From: Mogibacterium sp.
GTDB lineage: Bacteria > Bacillota > Clostridia > Peptostreptococcales > Anaerovoracaceae
Assembly (NCBI GenBank): GCA_017403955.1
Contig: JAFRDH010000004.1
Location: forward strand, 1 to 64,000
Direction of reading: 5' to 3'
DNA: 64,000 bases
In this document: positions 48,147-57,390 of the stretch, in pieces
Position numbering within the stretch: the first letter of the stretch is position 1
Layout of the letters: every line of letters starts with the position of its first letter
Notes under the pieces: model-generated
What the model saw: the letters and a program-made list of their open reading frames with translations, nothing else
Databases searched by the model: none
What the model was told of the DNA's origin: nothing
Translations under genes and position numbers: made by a program

Positions 48147-50792
48147 ATGGATAACAAATGGACGACATATCCGAGGCCGCAGTTTGTCAGAGATGACTGG
48201 CTGTGTCTGAACGGCGAATGGCAGTTTGCTGTATCAGACGGGTCCTGGGAAACAATAAATGTGCCGTTCTGTCCTGAGAGCAGACTCTCGGGAATAGGAA
48301 GGCGAATAAAACCGGGTTCACGGATGACTTATCAGAAGTCCTTTGAGATTCCCGAAGCATGGGAAGGAAAGAGGATCCTTCTTCATTTTGGCGCAGTAGA
48401 TCAGATCGCTTTCGTATATGTTGACGGTTCAGCCGCAGGAAAGCATGAAGGCGGCTATCTTCCGTTCACTTTTGATATAACCGATCTCCTTGAAGAAAAT
48501 GAGAGAACACATTCCATAAGAGTCGAGGTGACTGACCCGCTTGATCACAAGTATCCGTGGGGCAAGCAGAAGGTCAATAACGGCGGGATGTGGTATACAC
48601 CTGTTTCAGGTATATGGCAGAGCGTATGGCTTGAACCTGTGGCGCAGGATCACATCACTTCACTGAGAATAGATAATGGTCTTGACTGGGTCAGAATAAC
48701 AGCATACGGAACTGATTCCGCAAAGCTTACGATCCAGGGCAGGGAATTTTTGCTTGCGCAAGTCAAAGACAGCGACCCTGTCTGCGCTTCGGTCCATATT
48801 GATATCCCGGGACCGCACCACTGGACACCTGAGGACCCGTTCCTCTACAGGTTCACGCTTGAAACCCAGTCAGACAAGGTTGAGTCTTACTTTGCGCTCA
48901 GGACTCTATCGATAGGTGAGATAGACGGGTATCAGAGACTTCTTCTGAACGGAAAGCCGTATTTCTTCAACGGACTGCTGGATCAGGGTTACTGGCAGGA
49001 CGGATTATACACACCGGAGTCTCCTTCGGGATTTGAGAGTGATATCCTGGCGATGAAGAGTCTGGGATTCAATACTCTGAGAAAACATATCAAGATCGAA
49101 CCTGAGCAGTTCTATTATGACTGTGACAGACTGGGGATGGTCGTATTCCAGGATATGGTGAACAACTCAGATTATTACTTTATGAGAGACACTGCATTCC
49201 CGACGATCGGGATCAGGAATATCAGCGACCTTAACAGGCACAAGAACAGTGAGAGCCGCAGGATCTTCCTTGAGTCTATGGACGAGACGGTAAGACATCT
49301 TTATAACCATCCGTCCATCTGCTACTGGACGATCTTCAATGAAGGATGGGGACAGTTCAGAGCTGATGATGCTTATGACAGGCTGAGGAGCATAGACAGC
49401 TCCAGATTCAAAGACAGTACTTCCGGCTGGTTCTGGCAGAATAAGAGTGATGTCGACAGCTATCACATTTACTTTAAACCGATCGAACTCACTGCAGGCA
49501 AAAGGCCGCTTGTGCTCTCTGAGTTCGGAGGCTATGCATGCAAGATCAAAGACCACTGCTTCAATAAAGATAAAACATACGGATACAAGAAGTGCGCAGA
49601 TGAGGCTGAACTTCTTGATGATCTGGCAAAATTATATACTAAAGAGGTATTACCAATGACAGAAAAAGGATTAAGTGCTGCTGTTTACACACAGGTTTCA
49701 GATGTAGAAGATGAGACGAACGGTATCCTGACATACGACAGAGATATTCTCAAGTTCAAATCTTATACCGGGACAGGAAGGATCGAGATAATCGGAAATC
49801 ACACCGATCATCAGGGCGGAAGAGTAATGGTCGCTCCTTCCCCTCATAAGATCAGAGCCTATGTCGCTGAGAACCACAGCGACCATATAAGGATCGTTTC
49901 AGAGGGCTTCGAACCGTTTGAAGTAAGCATCACCGACAGGTCGGACTTTGAGAAGGGAACGACGGCCGCGATCGTGACAGGTATTCTCGAAGGATTCGTT
50001 GATCTCTTCGGACCATTCAAGGGAAGCGGTAACGGATTCGATGCTCATATCAAGAGTGAAGTGCCTGTAGGAAGCGGACTCAGTTCGTCAGCTGCATTCG
50101 AAATTTTGCTGTGCAGGATCATAAACGACAGATATTTCGGAGGGAAGGCGGATGCTGTTCAGCTCGCTAAGATCGCTATGTTCGCTGAGAGAGAATTTTA
50201 CGGCAAACCATGCGGTATGATGGATCAGCTTGCGATCAGCCTGAGCAAACTCGCAATGATAGATTTTAACGGCAAAGAACCTGAGATAGAACTGCTTGAT
50301 TACGATTTCGATGCAGCCGGTTATGAGATCCAGATCGTACCAACAGAGTCAGATCATGCGGCACTTGATGATGACTACGCATCGATCCCGGCAGATATGT
50401 TCAAAGTAGCTGCTGCAATGGGAGTAAGCAGACTCGGTGATATGAACGAAGAACAGTTCAGAAGGAAACTTCCGGAACTTGAAAAACTGGTCGAAAAGGG
50501 CAACCTGACTGAGCTTCAGGTGAACAGGGCAAAACACTATTTCGATGAGAATGAGAGAGTGCTTGCCGCTGCAGTTGCACTCAAGACCGGCAAGATAGAA
50601 AGATTCCTCCAGTGTATCAACGAGTCGGGACTCAGTTCAGAGAATCTTCTCAAGAATGTTGTTCCGCCTTCAGTCACTGAGAATGACCTTTCTCGTACTC
50701 TTGATGAGTATAAAAAGAAACCTGACACAGCAGCTGTCAGACTCATTGGGGGCGGCTTCGGCGGAAGCGTTCTGGTTTTCAGACGTAAATAG
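48147..50792 (+). CDS. GH2 glycoside hydrolase fused to a galactokinase
   Basis: An 881-residue fusion in one uninterrupted frame. Residues 1-~537 are a GH2 glycosidase: sugar-binding sandwich (~15-170), linker domain and TIM barrel with acid/base Glu399 in 'FNEGW' and nucleophile Glu459 in 'LSEFGG'. Residues ~542-881 are a GHMP galactokinase beginning abruptly at 'GRIEIIGNHTDHQGG' and containing 'VPVGSGLSSSAA' (~641) and 'IGGGFGGSVLVF' near the end. About 40-50 N-terminal residues of a normal galactokinase and the last part of the GH2 barrel are missing at the joint. No signal peptide. It could release and phosphorylate galactose, or reflect a deletion joining two adjacent genes. Confidence 0.88.
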   Translation: MDNKWTTYPRPQFVRDDWLCLNGEWQFAVSDGSWETINVPFCPESRLSGIGRRIKPGSRMTYQKSFEIPEAWEGKRILLHFGAVDQIAFVYVDGSAAGKHEGGYLPFTFDITDLLEENERTHSIRVEVTDPLDHKYPWGKQKVNNGGMWYTPVSGIWQSVWLEPVAQDHITSLRIDNGLDWVRITAYGTDSAKLTIQGREFLLAQVKDSDPVCASVHIDIPGPHHWTPEDPFLYRFTLETQSDKVESYFALRTLSIGEIDGYQRLLLNGKPYFFNGLLDQGYWQDGLYTPESPSGFESDILAMKSLGFNTLRKHIKIEPEQFYYDCDRLGMVVFQDMVNNSDYYFMRDTAFPTIGIRNISDLNRHKNSESRRIFLESMDETVRHLYNHPSICYWTIFNEGWGQFRADDAYDRLRSIDSSRFKDSTSGWFWQNKSDVDSYHIYFKPIELTAGKRPLVLSEFGGYACKIKDHCFNKDKTYGYKKCADEAELLDDLAKLYTKEVLPMTEKGLSAAVYTQVSDVEDETNGILTYDRDILKFKSYTGTGRIEIIGNHTDHQGGRVMVAPSPHKIRAYVAENHSDHIRIVSEGFEPFEVSITDRSDFEKGTTAAIVTGILEGFVDLFGPFKGSGNGFDAHIKSEVPVGSGLSSSAAFEILLCRIINDRYFGGKADAVQLAKIAMFAEREFYGKPCGMMDQLAISLSKLAMIDFNGKEPEIELLDYDFDAAGYEIQIVPTESDHAALDDDYASIPADMFKVAAAMGVSRLGDMNEEQFRRKLPELEKLVEKGNLTELQVNRAKHYFDENERVLAAAVALKTGKIERFLQCINESGLSSENLLKNVVPPSVTENDLSRTLDEYKKKPDTAAVRLIGGGFGGSVLVFRRK

Positions 50793-50823
50793 ACATCTGT
50801 CAGCAATAATGGAAAGCAAAGAA

Positions 50824-50857
50824 AAGCGGTATGTAAAGTTAACTTTACATACCGCTT
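50824..50857. repeat. Long hairpin containing an ATGTAAAG dyad
   Basis: A near-perfect palindrome with outer arms AAGCGGT / ACCGCTT around ATGTAAAG-TTAA-CTTTACAT (50831-50850). It lies after the fusion gene and could act as a terminator for both convergent genes, although it lacks a long T-run. Confidence 0.8.
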
Positions 50858-50881
50858 CTTTCATTTGGTTCCCTGATAAGA

Positions 50882-50901
50882 ATGTAAAGAACTCTTTACA
50901 T
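50882..50901. repeat. ATGTAAAG-AACT-CTTTACAT dyad
   Basis: Exact member of the dyad family, 11 bases from the serA stop. Its spacer is identical to that of the copy at 14192. Confidence 0.85.
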
Positions 50902-50911
50902 CATCCGTGAA

Positions 50912-52048
50912 CTACAGAACTCTTGTCCTGATGATGCAGTCGCAGGAGAATGGTTCAGTTGCTTCAGCAAGATCTGCGATGAAGTATCCGAATTCATTGC
51001 CTCTCATCTTAGCGCCTGCGAATCCTACGAGCTTGTCTCCGTAGAACTCAGCCATCTTAGCCTTTACTTCGTCAGCTGTCTTGTCGTTCTTGAGGAGGAA
51101 GCAGTGTCTTGCTGCGCCTTTTCTCTCAAGCGTTACTCTCGGGAAGTTGACGGAGTTAACGATGTTGCCGTTCTCGAGGTAGTCCATGAGCTGATCTGTT
51201 GCCATTACAGCACAGTTTTCTTCTGCTTCTGCAGTGGATGCTCCCAGATGTGGTGTAGCAACGATTCCTTTCTTGCCGATATATTCAGGCTCGAGGAGGT
51301 CTGTCATGTACTTTCTCATCTTGCCGGACTCAAGCGCTTCGAGAACATCCTCAACTACGATGAGGTCAGGTCTTGCGTAGTTCATGAAGATAACGCCGTC
51401 CTTCATCTTGGCGATGAGGTCCTTATTGACCATACCCTTTGTAGTAGGGAGTGATGGAACGTGGATGGAAATGAAATCGCAGACAGGTACCATCTCTTCA
51501 ACGCTGTCATAAAGCTTAACATCAGCTTTCATGCATGGATGCGGTGTGAATGCTTCATAACCTACAACATTCATTCCGAGTGCTTCAGCAGCATTAGCGA
51601 TCTTAGCACCAATTGCTCCGAGACCGATGATGCCGACTGTCTTGCCCATGATCTCAGTTCCTGCAAACTGCTTTTTGCCTTTCTCTACGTTAGCAGCTAC
51701 GTCGCCTTCGAGTGTCTGACCCCATGCGATTCCCTCATACATGTTGCGGGCTCCCATGATCATACCTGCGATCGCGAGTTCCTTAACTGCGTTCGAGTTA
51801 GCACCAGGAGTATTGAATACTACGATGCCTTTCTCAGCACAGCGGTCAAGAGGAATGTTGTTGACGCCTGCGCCGGCTCTTCCGACAGCAAGAAGATTGT
51901 CAGAGAAATCCATATCGTGCATCTTGAAAGATCTTACGATGATTCCGTTAGCTTTATCGACATCTTCTGTCAGTTCATATCTGTCAGTGAGTCTGCAAAG
52001 GCCCTTCTTGGAGATGTTGTTAAGAGTACCGATATAATACTTATCCAT
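50912..52048 (-). CDS. serA: D-3-phosphoglycerate dehydrogenase
   Basis: A 378-residue enzyme catalysing the first step of serine synthesis. The NAD-binding 'GKTVGIIGLGAIGAKIANAAEALGM' (~135-160), 'VGRAGAGVNNIPLDRC' substrate loop (~55), 'YARPDLIV' and the catalytic His in 'TPHLGASTAEAEENC' are present. The usual Arg/Asp/Glu/His set is consistent with the D-2-hydroxyacid dehydrogenases. A short ~80-residue C-terminal part follows. ATG 52048 follows GGAGGA. It is divergent from serC, so the two steps are co-located. Confidence 0.94.
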   Translation of the reverse strand: MDKYYIGTLNNISKKGLCRLTDRYELTEDVDKANGIIVRSFKMHDMDFSDNLLAVGRAGAGVNNIPLDRCAEKGIVVFNTPGANSNAVKELAIAGMIMGARNMYEGIAWGQTLEGDVAANVEKGKKQFAGTEIMGKTVGIIGLGAIGAKIANAAEALGMNVVGYEAFTPHPCMKADVKLYDSVEEMVPVCDFISIHVPSLPTTKGMVNKDLIAKMKDGVIFMNYARPDLIVVEDVLEALESGKMRKYMTDLLEPEYIGKKGIVATPHLGASTAEAEENCAVMATDQLMDYLENGNIVNSVNFPRVTLERKGAARHCFLLKNDKTADEVKAKMAEFYGDKLVGFAGAKMRGNEFGYFIADLAEATEPFSCDCIIRTRVL

Positions 52049-52157
52049 TATGTCCTCCGTTAATTGTGAATTAGATTGTTGTGAAGTAAAAGGGAATGAT
52101 CCGAGTTTCCGCGAGTATTGTGCATAACAAAAACAACACGGTTTTCCGGTCGCCATA

Positions 52158-52186
52158 ATTATACACCTGAGACATGTACCTTTCAA
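52158..52186 (-). promoter_or_regulatory. serA promoter
   Basis: On the minus strand TTGAAA (52181-52186), 17 bases, TATAAT (52158-52163). Confidence 0.75.
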
Positions 52187-52206
52187 TAATTGAGACATCC
52201 TTATCA

Positions 52207-52235
52207 TTGCGAAATGATTGCTGTTGAAGTATAAT
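52207..52235 (+). promoter_or_regulatory. serC promoter
   Basis: TTGCGA (52207-52212), 17 bases, TATAAT (52230-52235), facing away from the serA promoter. Confidence 0.7.
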
Positions 52236-52241
52236 TTATTT

Positions 52242-52276
52242 GGCAAATACCGTCCGGAATAATCCGGTACTTTGCC
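52242..52276 (+). promoter_or_regulatory. Hairpin at the 5' end of the serC mRNA
   Basis: GGCAAATACCG pairs with CGGTACTTTGCC (one bulge), enclosing a smaller TCCGGA-containing stem. It starts at the predicted transcription start and may stabilise or regulate the message. Confidence 0.5.
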
Positions 52277-52325
52277 GAATACCCTTTTGCTTTTATACGT
52301 TTTTATTTTTTGGAGGTACAGACCA

Positions 52326-53417
52326 ATGGCTGATGAATATCGCGTATTTAACTTTTCCGCTGGCCCATCCGTTCTTCCTGAGCCGGTACTCAGAAAGTGC
52401 GCTGAAGAGATGCTCAACTACGAAGGAACCGGCGAATCCGTAATGGAAATGAGCCACAGATCCCCTGAGTATCAAAAGATCATTGATGATGCGGAAGCTA
52501 ATCTGCGCAAACTCATGAATATTCCGGATGATTACTATGTGCTCTTCCTTCAGGGCGGCGGCACACTGCAGTTCTCAATGGTTCCTATCAACCTGATGAC
52601 AGGAAGCCACAAGGCTGACTATATCGTAGCAGGTCAGTGGGGCAAGAAGGCTTATGAAGAAGCCTGCAAGTTCGGTGATGCAAGATGCGTTGCTTCTTCC
52701 GAGGATGCTGTTTTCACATACATCCCTAAGGTAACAAAGGAAGACATCAGAGAAGACGTAGACTACGTTTACATCTGCTATAACAATACAGTATTCGGAA
52801 CACACTACAACGAAGTTCCTGATTTCGGCGATCATCTGCTCGTAGCTGATATGTCATCCTGCATCCTCTCAGAGGAAATCGATGTTACCAAGTTCGGTCT
52901 CATCTATGCCGGAGCTCAGAAGAACGTAGCTCCTGCCGGTGTTACGATCGTCATCGTCAGAAAGGATCTCGTAGGCAAGGCTCCTGCGAATACTCCTATC
53001 TATCTTGACTATAAGACACATGCAGCTAAGGGATCGATGTACAACACTCCTCCTTGCTATGCTATCTACGTTGCAGGTGAAGTATTCAAGTATCTGCTCG
53101 CTAACGGCGGAGTAGCTGCAATGCATGAAAAGGATGTACGCAAGGCAGGCAAGCTGTATGACTTCCTTGACAGCTCAGAGCTCTTCAAAGCAACTGTTGC
53201 TAAAGAAGACAGATCCCTCATGAACGTAACATTCGTTACAGGTGATGCAGATCTTGACAAGAAGTTCATCGCAGGCGCAAAGGAAAGAGGAATGATCAAC
53301 CTCAAGGGACACAGAAATGCAGGCGGAATGAGAGCTTCCATTTACAATGCATTCCCTGAAGAAGGTGTTGATGCTCTGATCGAGTACATGAAGGAATTCG
53401 AAGCAGAGAATAAGTAG
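52326..53417 (+). CDS. serC: Phosphoserine aminotransferase
   Basis: A 363-residue class V aminotransferase. 'VFNFSAGPSVLPEPVL' at the start, 'MEMSHRSPEYQKI' (~40), 'FLQGGGTLQFSMVPINL' (~75-92) and the PLP lysine in 'YAGAQKNVAPAG' (~195) are diagnostic. It makes phosphoserine from 3-phosphohydroxypyruvate and glutamate, the step after SerA. ATG 52326 follows TGGAGG. The next gene begins 19 bases downstream. Confidence 0.96.
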   Translation: MADEYRVFNFSAGPSVLPEPVLRKCAEEMLNYEGTGESVMEMSHRSPEYQKIIDDAEANLRKLMNIPDDYYVLFLQGGGTLQFSMVPINLMTGSHKADYIVAGQWGKKAYEEACKFGDARCVASSEDAVFTYIPKVTKEDIREDVDYVYICYNNTVFGTHYNEVPDFGDHLLVADMSSCILSEEIDVTKFGLIYAGAQKNVAPAGVTIVIVRKDLVGKAPANTPIYLDYKTHAAKGSMYNTPPCYAIYVAGEVFKYLLANGGVAAMHEKDVRKAGKLYDFLDSSELFKATVAKEDRSLMNVTFVTGDADLDKKFIAGAKERGMINLKGHRNAGGMRASIYNAFPEEGVDALIEYMKEFEAENK

Positions 53418-53436
53418 TTTAACGGAGTAATTGCCA

Positions 53437-55353
53437 GTGTCTAAGGAAAGACTTAACCGTACACTGCGAATTAAGAAAAGATTGGTGGCCATCACATCGG
53501 TGCTGCTTGCGCTGACACTGATGACCACCATCGGTTTTAATGCTGATTTCGCAGCATATGCCGAAGGAGAGAATAATACAGAAACGACTCAGGCGGCAGA
53601 ACAGACAACAACAGAACAGACAACAACAGAACAGAAAGATACAGAACAGACTCAGGCTGCTCAGACGGGCGAAACGCAAACGACTGATACACAGAATGCA
53701 GAAGCCGCAGGGGAAACTCAGCCTGCAAACGGTACTGAAGCAGGTACTGCTCAGCCTGCTGAACAGGCACCTGCAGAAGGCGGGGCAGTTACAGAAGATG
53801 AGGTCGATCCTGCGGAATTCACAGATGATATCCCGACGGATCTTGACTATACCAGGACCGCTTCGATGCCTGAAGTTTCTTCTTCATCATATATTGTCAT
53901 GTCCGGATCCACGAGCGAAGTAGTGATCAAACATCACGCTCAGCGCAAAATGTCTCCGGGAAGGATGACCATGCTCATGACTGCTATGGTCGTTCTTGAC
54001 AACATGTATAACGACAGAGAACTCGAGAACACGGTCGAAATAACAGACAAGATCGCTGAATACGGAACTTCGTTCAAGGTAGGCGAGTCTGTTAAAGTCG
54101 GTGATCTTCTGAGTGCGATGCTTGTAGGAGGATCGGAGGAGGCAGCTGAAGCCCTTTCAAGATACAGTGCCTCCAAGCGCAAGATATTCATCAAAATGAT
54201 GAACTCCAAGGCTATGGAGCTTGGCCTTATGGATACGCAGTTCGCAAATCCGACCGGAGAATACAGTACCAAGCAGTATTCAACGGCTGCAGACTGCGCT
54301 GTAATAGCTCAGGCAGCTATCAGATATCAGAAGATCCAGAAGATATTCGAGCTTCCTAGTGTTGAATTTGAAGTCACAAGTAAAGACGTGAGCAGAGCTG
54401 TAGGTTTCAGGAGCACGAACCCGCTTCTGGTCGCAGACAGACCGTCAACACTTTATAAATATACCAAGGGCGGCATTTCAGGAGCACTCGGCGCTCCTGT
54501 GAAGGCATCACAGTTTGCCGGTATTGCTACTGTAGATGATATGCAGCTGATAGTCATTCTTATGGACTCGAAGGCAGACAAACTTGCTCAGGAGGCAAAA
54601 GGTCTGCTCGAATACGGAGATACCAAAGTCACCAAGAATGTGATCGTTGAAGCTAATACCAAAGTCGGGACTGTCAGGATCAAGGGCGGTCAGGAGACAA
54701 AGGCGGCAGTATATACTGCTACCAAAGGCTTCGCGTACGTTCCGCCTGAAGGGAGCGAGGATCTCATCAGTAAAGAAGTATATGTGTACAACGATCTTGT
54801 CGCACCGGTCAAGGACGGAGACAAAGTCGGAGAATACAAGATATATGTTGCTGACGAACTAAAAGGAACAGTTGACCTGATCGTCAAGAAGAATATTTCA
54901 ACAGGATGGTTCCCGTCACAATACTATATATCCAACAGACAGACGGTCATCATCTGTGTAGTTTTAGCTCTTATTCTGCTGCTCGTTGCACGTATCCTTT
55001 ATGTAAGATGGCGCAAGCGCAAAATGCGTGAAGCAAGAAGAGAGCGCAAGCTCCAGGAGATCGCACTGCAGCAGCTTGAGATCGATGAAGACAGGAAGAG
55101 ACGCAACTGGACCTATACTTCATCGTACGATAAAGTCGCTCCTCGTACAGGGGACCTCAGAAGGGAAGCCGAAGAAGAAGCCGAGAAAGCCAAGGAGCTC
55201 AAGAAACAGAAACGCGCTACAAGAGCTACAAGAGCTGAGAGGAGAAAAGCTGCCAAGGCAAGAAAAACCATGCAGACACAGGCTGTCGATAATACGACCG
55301 CTAATACTGATAAGGCTACCCGAACCGTTATCACTGACAAGCCGGATGAATAA
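53437..55353 (+). CDS. DacA-like (peptidase S11) pseudoenzyme, membrane-anchored
   Basis: A ~638-residue exported protein. An N-terminal signal/anchor helix (~18-40) is followed by a Thr/Glu/Gln-rich linker (~45-125), a D-Ala-D-Ala carboxypeptidase-like domain (~140-480), a transmembrane helix (~505-527) and a basic cytoplasmic tail (~110 residues). All three catalytic motifs are altered: SxxK reads R-M-T-M (Ser to Arg176, Lys to Met179), SxN reads GSE, and KTG reads KGG. It is therefore probably inactive and may bind peptidoglycan or a partner. Start GTG 53437 has GGAG nine bases upstream; TTG 53431 is an alternative. It lies between serC and uvrC. Confidence 0.8.
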   Translation: MSKERLNRTLRIKKRLVAITSVLLALTLMTTIGFNADFAAYAEGENNTETTQAAEQTTTEQTTTEQKDTEQTQAAQTGETQTTDTQNAEAAGETQPANGTEAGTAQPAEQAPAEGGAVTEDEVDPAEFTDDIPTDLDYTRTASMPEVSSSSYIVMSGSTSEVVIKHHAQRKMSPGRMTMLMTAMVVLDNMYNDRELENTVEITDKIAEYGTSFKVGESVKVGDLLSAMLVGGSEEAAEALSRYSASKRKIFIKMMNSKAMELGLMDTQFANPTGEYSTKQYSTAADCAVIAQAAIRYQKIQKIFELPSVEFEVTSKDVSRAVGFRSTNPLLVADRPSTLYKYTKGGISGALGAPVKASQFAGIATVDDMQLIVILMDSKADKLAQEAKGLLEYGDTKVTKNVIVEANTKVGTVRIKGGQETKAAVYTATKGFAYVPPEGSEDLISKEVYVYNDLVAPVKDGDKVGEYKIYVADELKGTVDLIVKKNISTGWFPSQYYISNRQTVIICVVLALILLLVARILYVRWRKRKMREARRERKLQEIALQQLEIDEDRKRRNWTYTSSYDKVAPRTGDLRREAEEEAEKAKELKKQKRATRATRAERRKAAKARKTMQTQAVDNTTANTDKATRTVITDKPDE

Positions 55354-55359
55354 CTAACA

Positions 55360-57297
55360 GTGTTTGTAATAGAAGAAGAACTCAAAAAACTCCCGGCTAC
55401 GCCGGGAGTTTATCTGCATAAGGACAGTCTCGGAGAGGTCATATATGTAGGAAAGGCCATCAACCTCAGGAACAGAGTAAGGTCGTATTTCCGCAAGACC
55501 TCTCAGGCTGACCCGAAAGTAAGAGCTATGGTCTCCAATATAGCGGAGTTTGAATATATCAGCTGCGCTACGGAGATGGAAGCTCTTGTTTTGGAATGCA
55601 ATCTTATCAAGAAATACATGCCGAGGTACAACATCCTTCTCAAGGATGACAAATCGTATCCGTTCATCGAAGTGACGACAACCGAAAGTTATCCGAGAGT
55701 CATCAGTACCAGGCGCCTTCTGAGAGACGGCAACAGATATTTCGGCCCTTACACTGACGGAGGTGCAGTCAGAAGGATCCTCAAAATGATAGATGAGATG
55801 TATCCTCTCAAGAAATGCAGGCAGCAGGAGTTTCGGCCGGGGATAAGACCGTGTCTTAATTATTTCATAGGTAAGTGTACCGGAGTCTGCATAGGCAAGG
55901 CTGATGATGCAAGGTATAAGGAGATGATCGATGAAATACTCGATATCCTGACCGGGCATGACGCGCATATCATCTCTTCACTGGAGTCAAAGATGAACGA
56001 GGCTTCTGAGAACCTTGAATATGAAGAGGCTGCAAGGTACAGAGACTATATCAGATCGCTCAAGGCCCTTGGAGAGACACAGAGAGCGTCGATGGTAAGA
56101 GACCGCGACATAGATGTGCTTCTGCCGGTTATTACCAACCAGACCAGAGTTGTCGCACAGTATAAAGTCAGAGAAGGCAAGATGATAGGCCGCGAGATCA
56201 CTTACATAAGAGGAGACGTTCTCACAGACGGCAATGACAAAGCAGAGGACATTCTTTCTTCTTTCATCAAGCAGCATTATCCGGAGATGTCCGTATTGCC
56301 TAGAGAAATAATCCTTCCTATGCATATCGAGGATGAGGAACTTCTGTCCTCGTTCCTTGATGCGGTGAATTCTGCCAATGCAGAGGGGAAGACTGATGTT
56401 ATGCACCGGACAAGAATAGTAGTTCCTGAGCGAGGTGAGAAAAAGGCTCTTCTCAAAATGGCCATGGATGATTCTCTCCAGCTTGTGAAATCTCTCGATG
56501 AAAGGGCGGAGAGAGAACGTGAACGGAAGGATGCTCTGAGGAATGCTATAGCCGGCCTTATAGTCTATGCTTCTGAGATAAATGGTCAGGAACCGATGCT
56601 GATCCCGCCCGACGATGACAGGGAGTACAGGGTAGAGGCATATGATATTTCAAATTTCAACGGCCTTGATACGGTTGGCGGAATGGTAGTTTATGAAGGC
56701 CGCAAACCGATGAGAAATGATTACAGAAAGTTTAAAGTGAGGACTGCGGAAGGCGATGATTACGGCAGCCTGCGTGAGGTGATTTACCGAAGACTCAAAA
56801 GAGCAAGAAATGGTGATGAAGGCTTCAGCACATATCCTGATATCATGTTCATTGACGGAGGTCTCGGGCAGGTGCATGCAGTCAAAACTATAGTCGATGC
56901 GTTCCGCATCGCGATACCTGTTGTAGGACTTGCCAAAGACGATTCCCACAGAACAAGGGCTATTGTCTTTGAAGACGGCCGTGAGATAGATCTGAGGGAC
57001 GACAGACTGCTTTTCAGCTATTGCGGCAATATCCAGGAAGAAGTGCACCGATTCGCCATAACATACATGTCGGGCGTCAAAGGCAAAAAGATGATCCACT
57101 CGGTTCTTGAAGACATCCCGGGGATCGGACCAAAGAGAAGGGCGGTCCTTCTTAACAAGTTCGGAAGCATCGACGCAATCAAAAAAGCATCCTTCGAAGA
57201 GCTTACTTCGCTGGACGGGATCAATGCTTCTGCTGCGGAGAGTATTATTGAGTTCTTCGCTTCAAGAGAGAAAAACTCAGAAGAAGGAACTGAATAA
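55360..57297 (+). CDS. uvrC: Excinuclease ABC subunit C
   Basis: A 645-residue UvrC. The GIY-YIG nuclease domain is at the N-terminus ('PATPGVYLHKDSLGEVIYVGKAINL', 12-36), the UVR domain near 205 ('ENLEYEEAARYRDYI'), the RNase H-like nuclease from ~395 ('YDISNFNG' and 'FIDGGLGQ'), and the helix-hairpin-helix pair at the end ('LEDIPGIGPKRRAVLLNKFGS'). It makes both cuts in nucleotide-excision repair. GTG 55360 starts six bases after the upstream stop, indicating coupling. Confidence 0.97.
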   Translation: MFVIEEELKKLPATPGVYLHKDSLGEVIYVGKAINLRNRVRSYFRKTSQADPKVRAMVSNIAEFEYISCATEMEALVLECNLIKKYMPRYNILLKDDKSYPFIEVTTTESYPRVISTRRLLRDGNRYFGPYTDGGAVRRILKMIDEMYPLKKCRQQEFRPGIRPCLNYFIGKCTGVCIGKADDARYKEMIDEILDILTGHDAHIISSLESKMNEASENLEYEEAARYRDYIRSLKALGETQRASMVRDRDIDVLLPVITNQTRVVAQYKVREGKMIGREITYIRGDVLTDGNDKAEDILSSFIKQHYPEMSVLPREIILPMHIEDEELLSSFLDAVNSANAEGKTDVMHRTRIVVPERGEKKALLKMAMDDSLQLVKSLDERAERERERKDALRNAIAGLIVYASEINGQEPMLIPPDDDREYRVEAYDISNFNGLDTVGGMVVYEGRKPMRNDYRKFKVRTAEGDDYGSLREVIYRRLKRARNGDEGFSTYPDIMFIDGGLGQVHAVKTIVDAFRIAIPVVGLAKDDSHRTRAIVFEDGREIDLRDDRLLFSYCGNIQEEVHRFAITYMSGVKGKKMIHSVLEDIPGIGPKRRAVLLNKFGSIDAIKKASFEELTSLDGINASAAESIIEFFASREKNSEEGTE

Positions 57298-57327
57298 TTG
57301 TCCTGCAACAAAATAGTATTACGACAC

Positions 57328-57356
57328 TTGAATAAATGAGTATTCCATGTTATATT
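57328..57356 (+). promoter_or_regulatory. Promoter of the DUF1292 gene
   Basis: TTGAAT (57328-57333), 17 bases, TATATT (57351-57356). Confidence 0.65.
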
Positions 57357-57390
57357 GATTAAGCATTTGCAGGAAAGGAGAATTAGCAAC

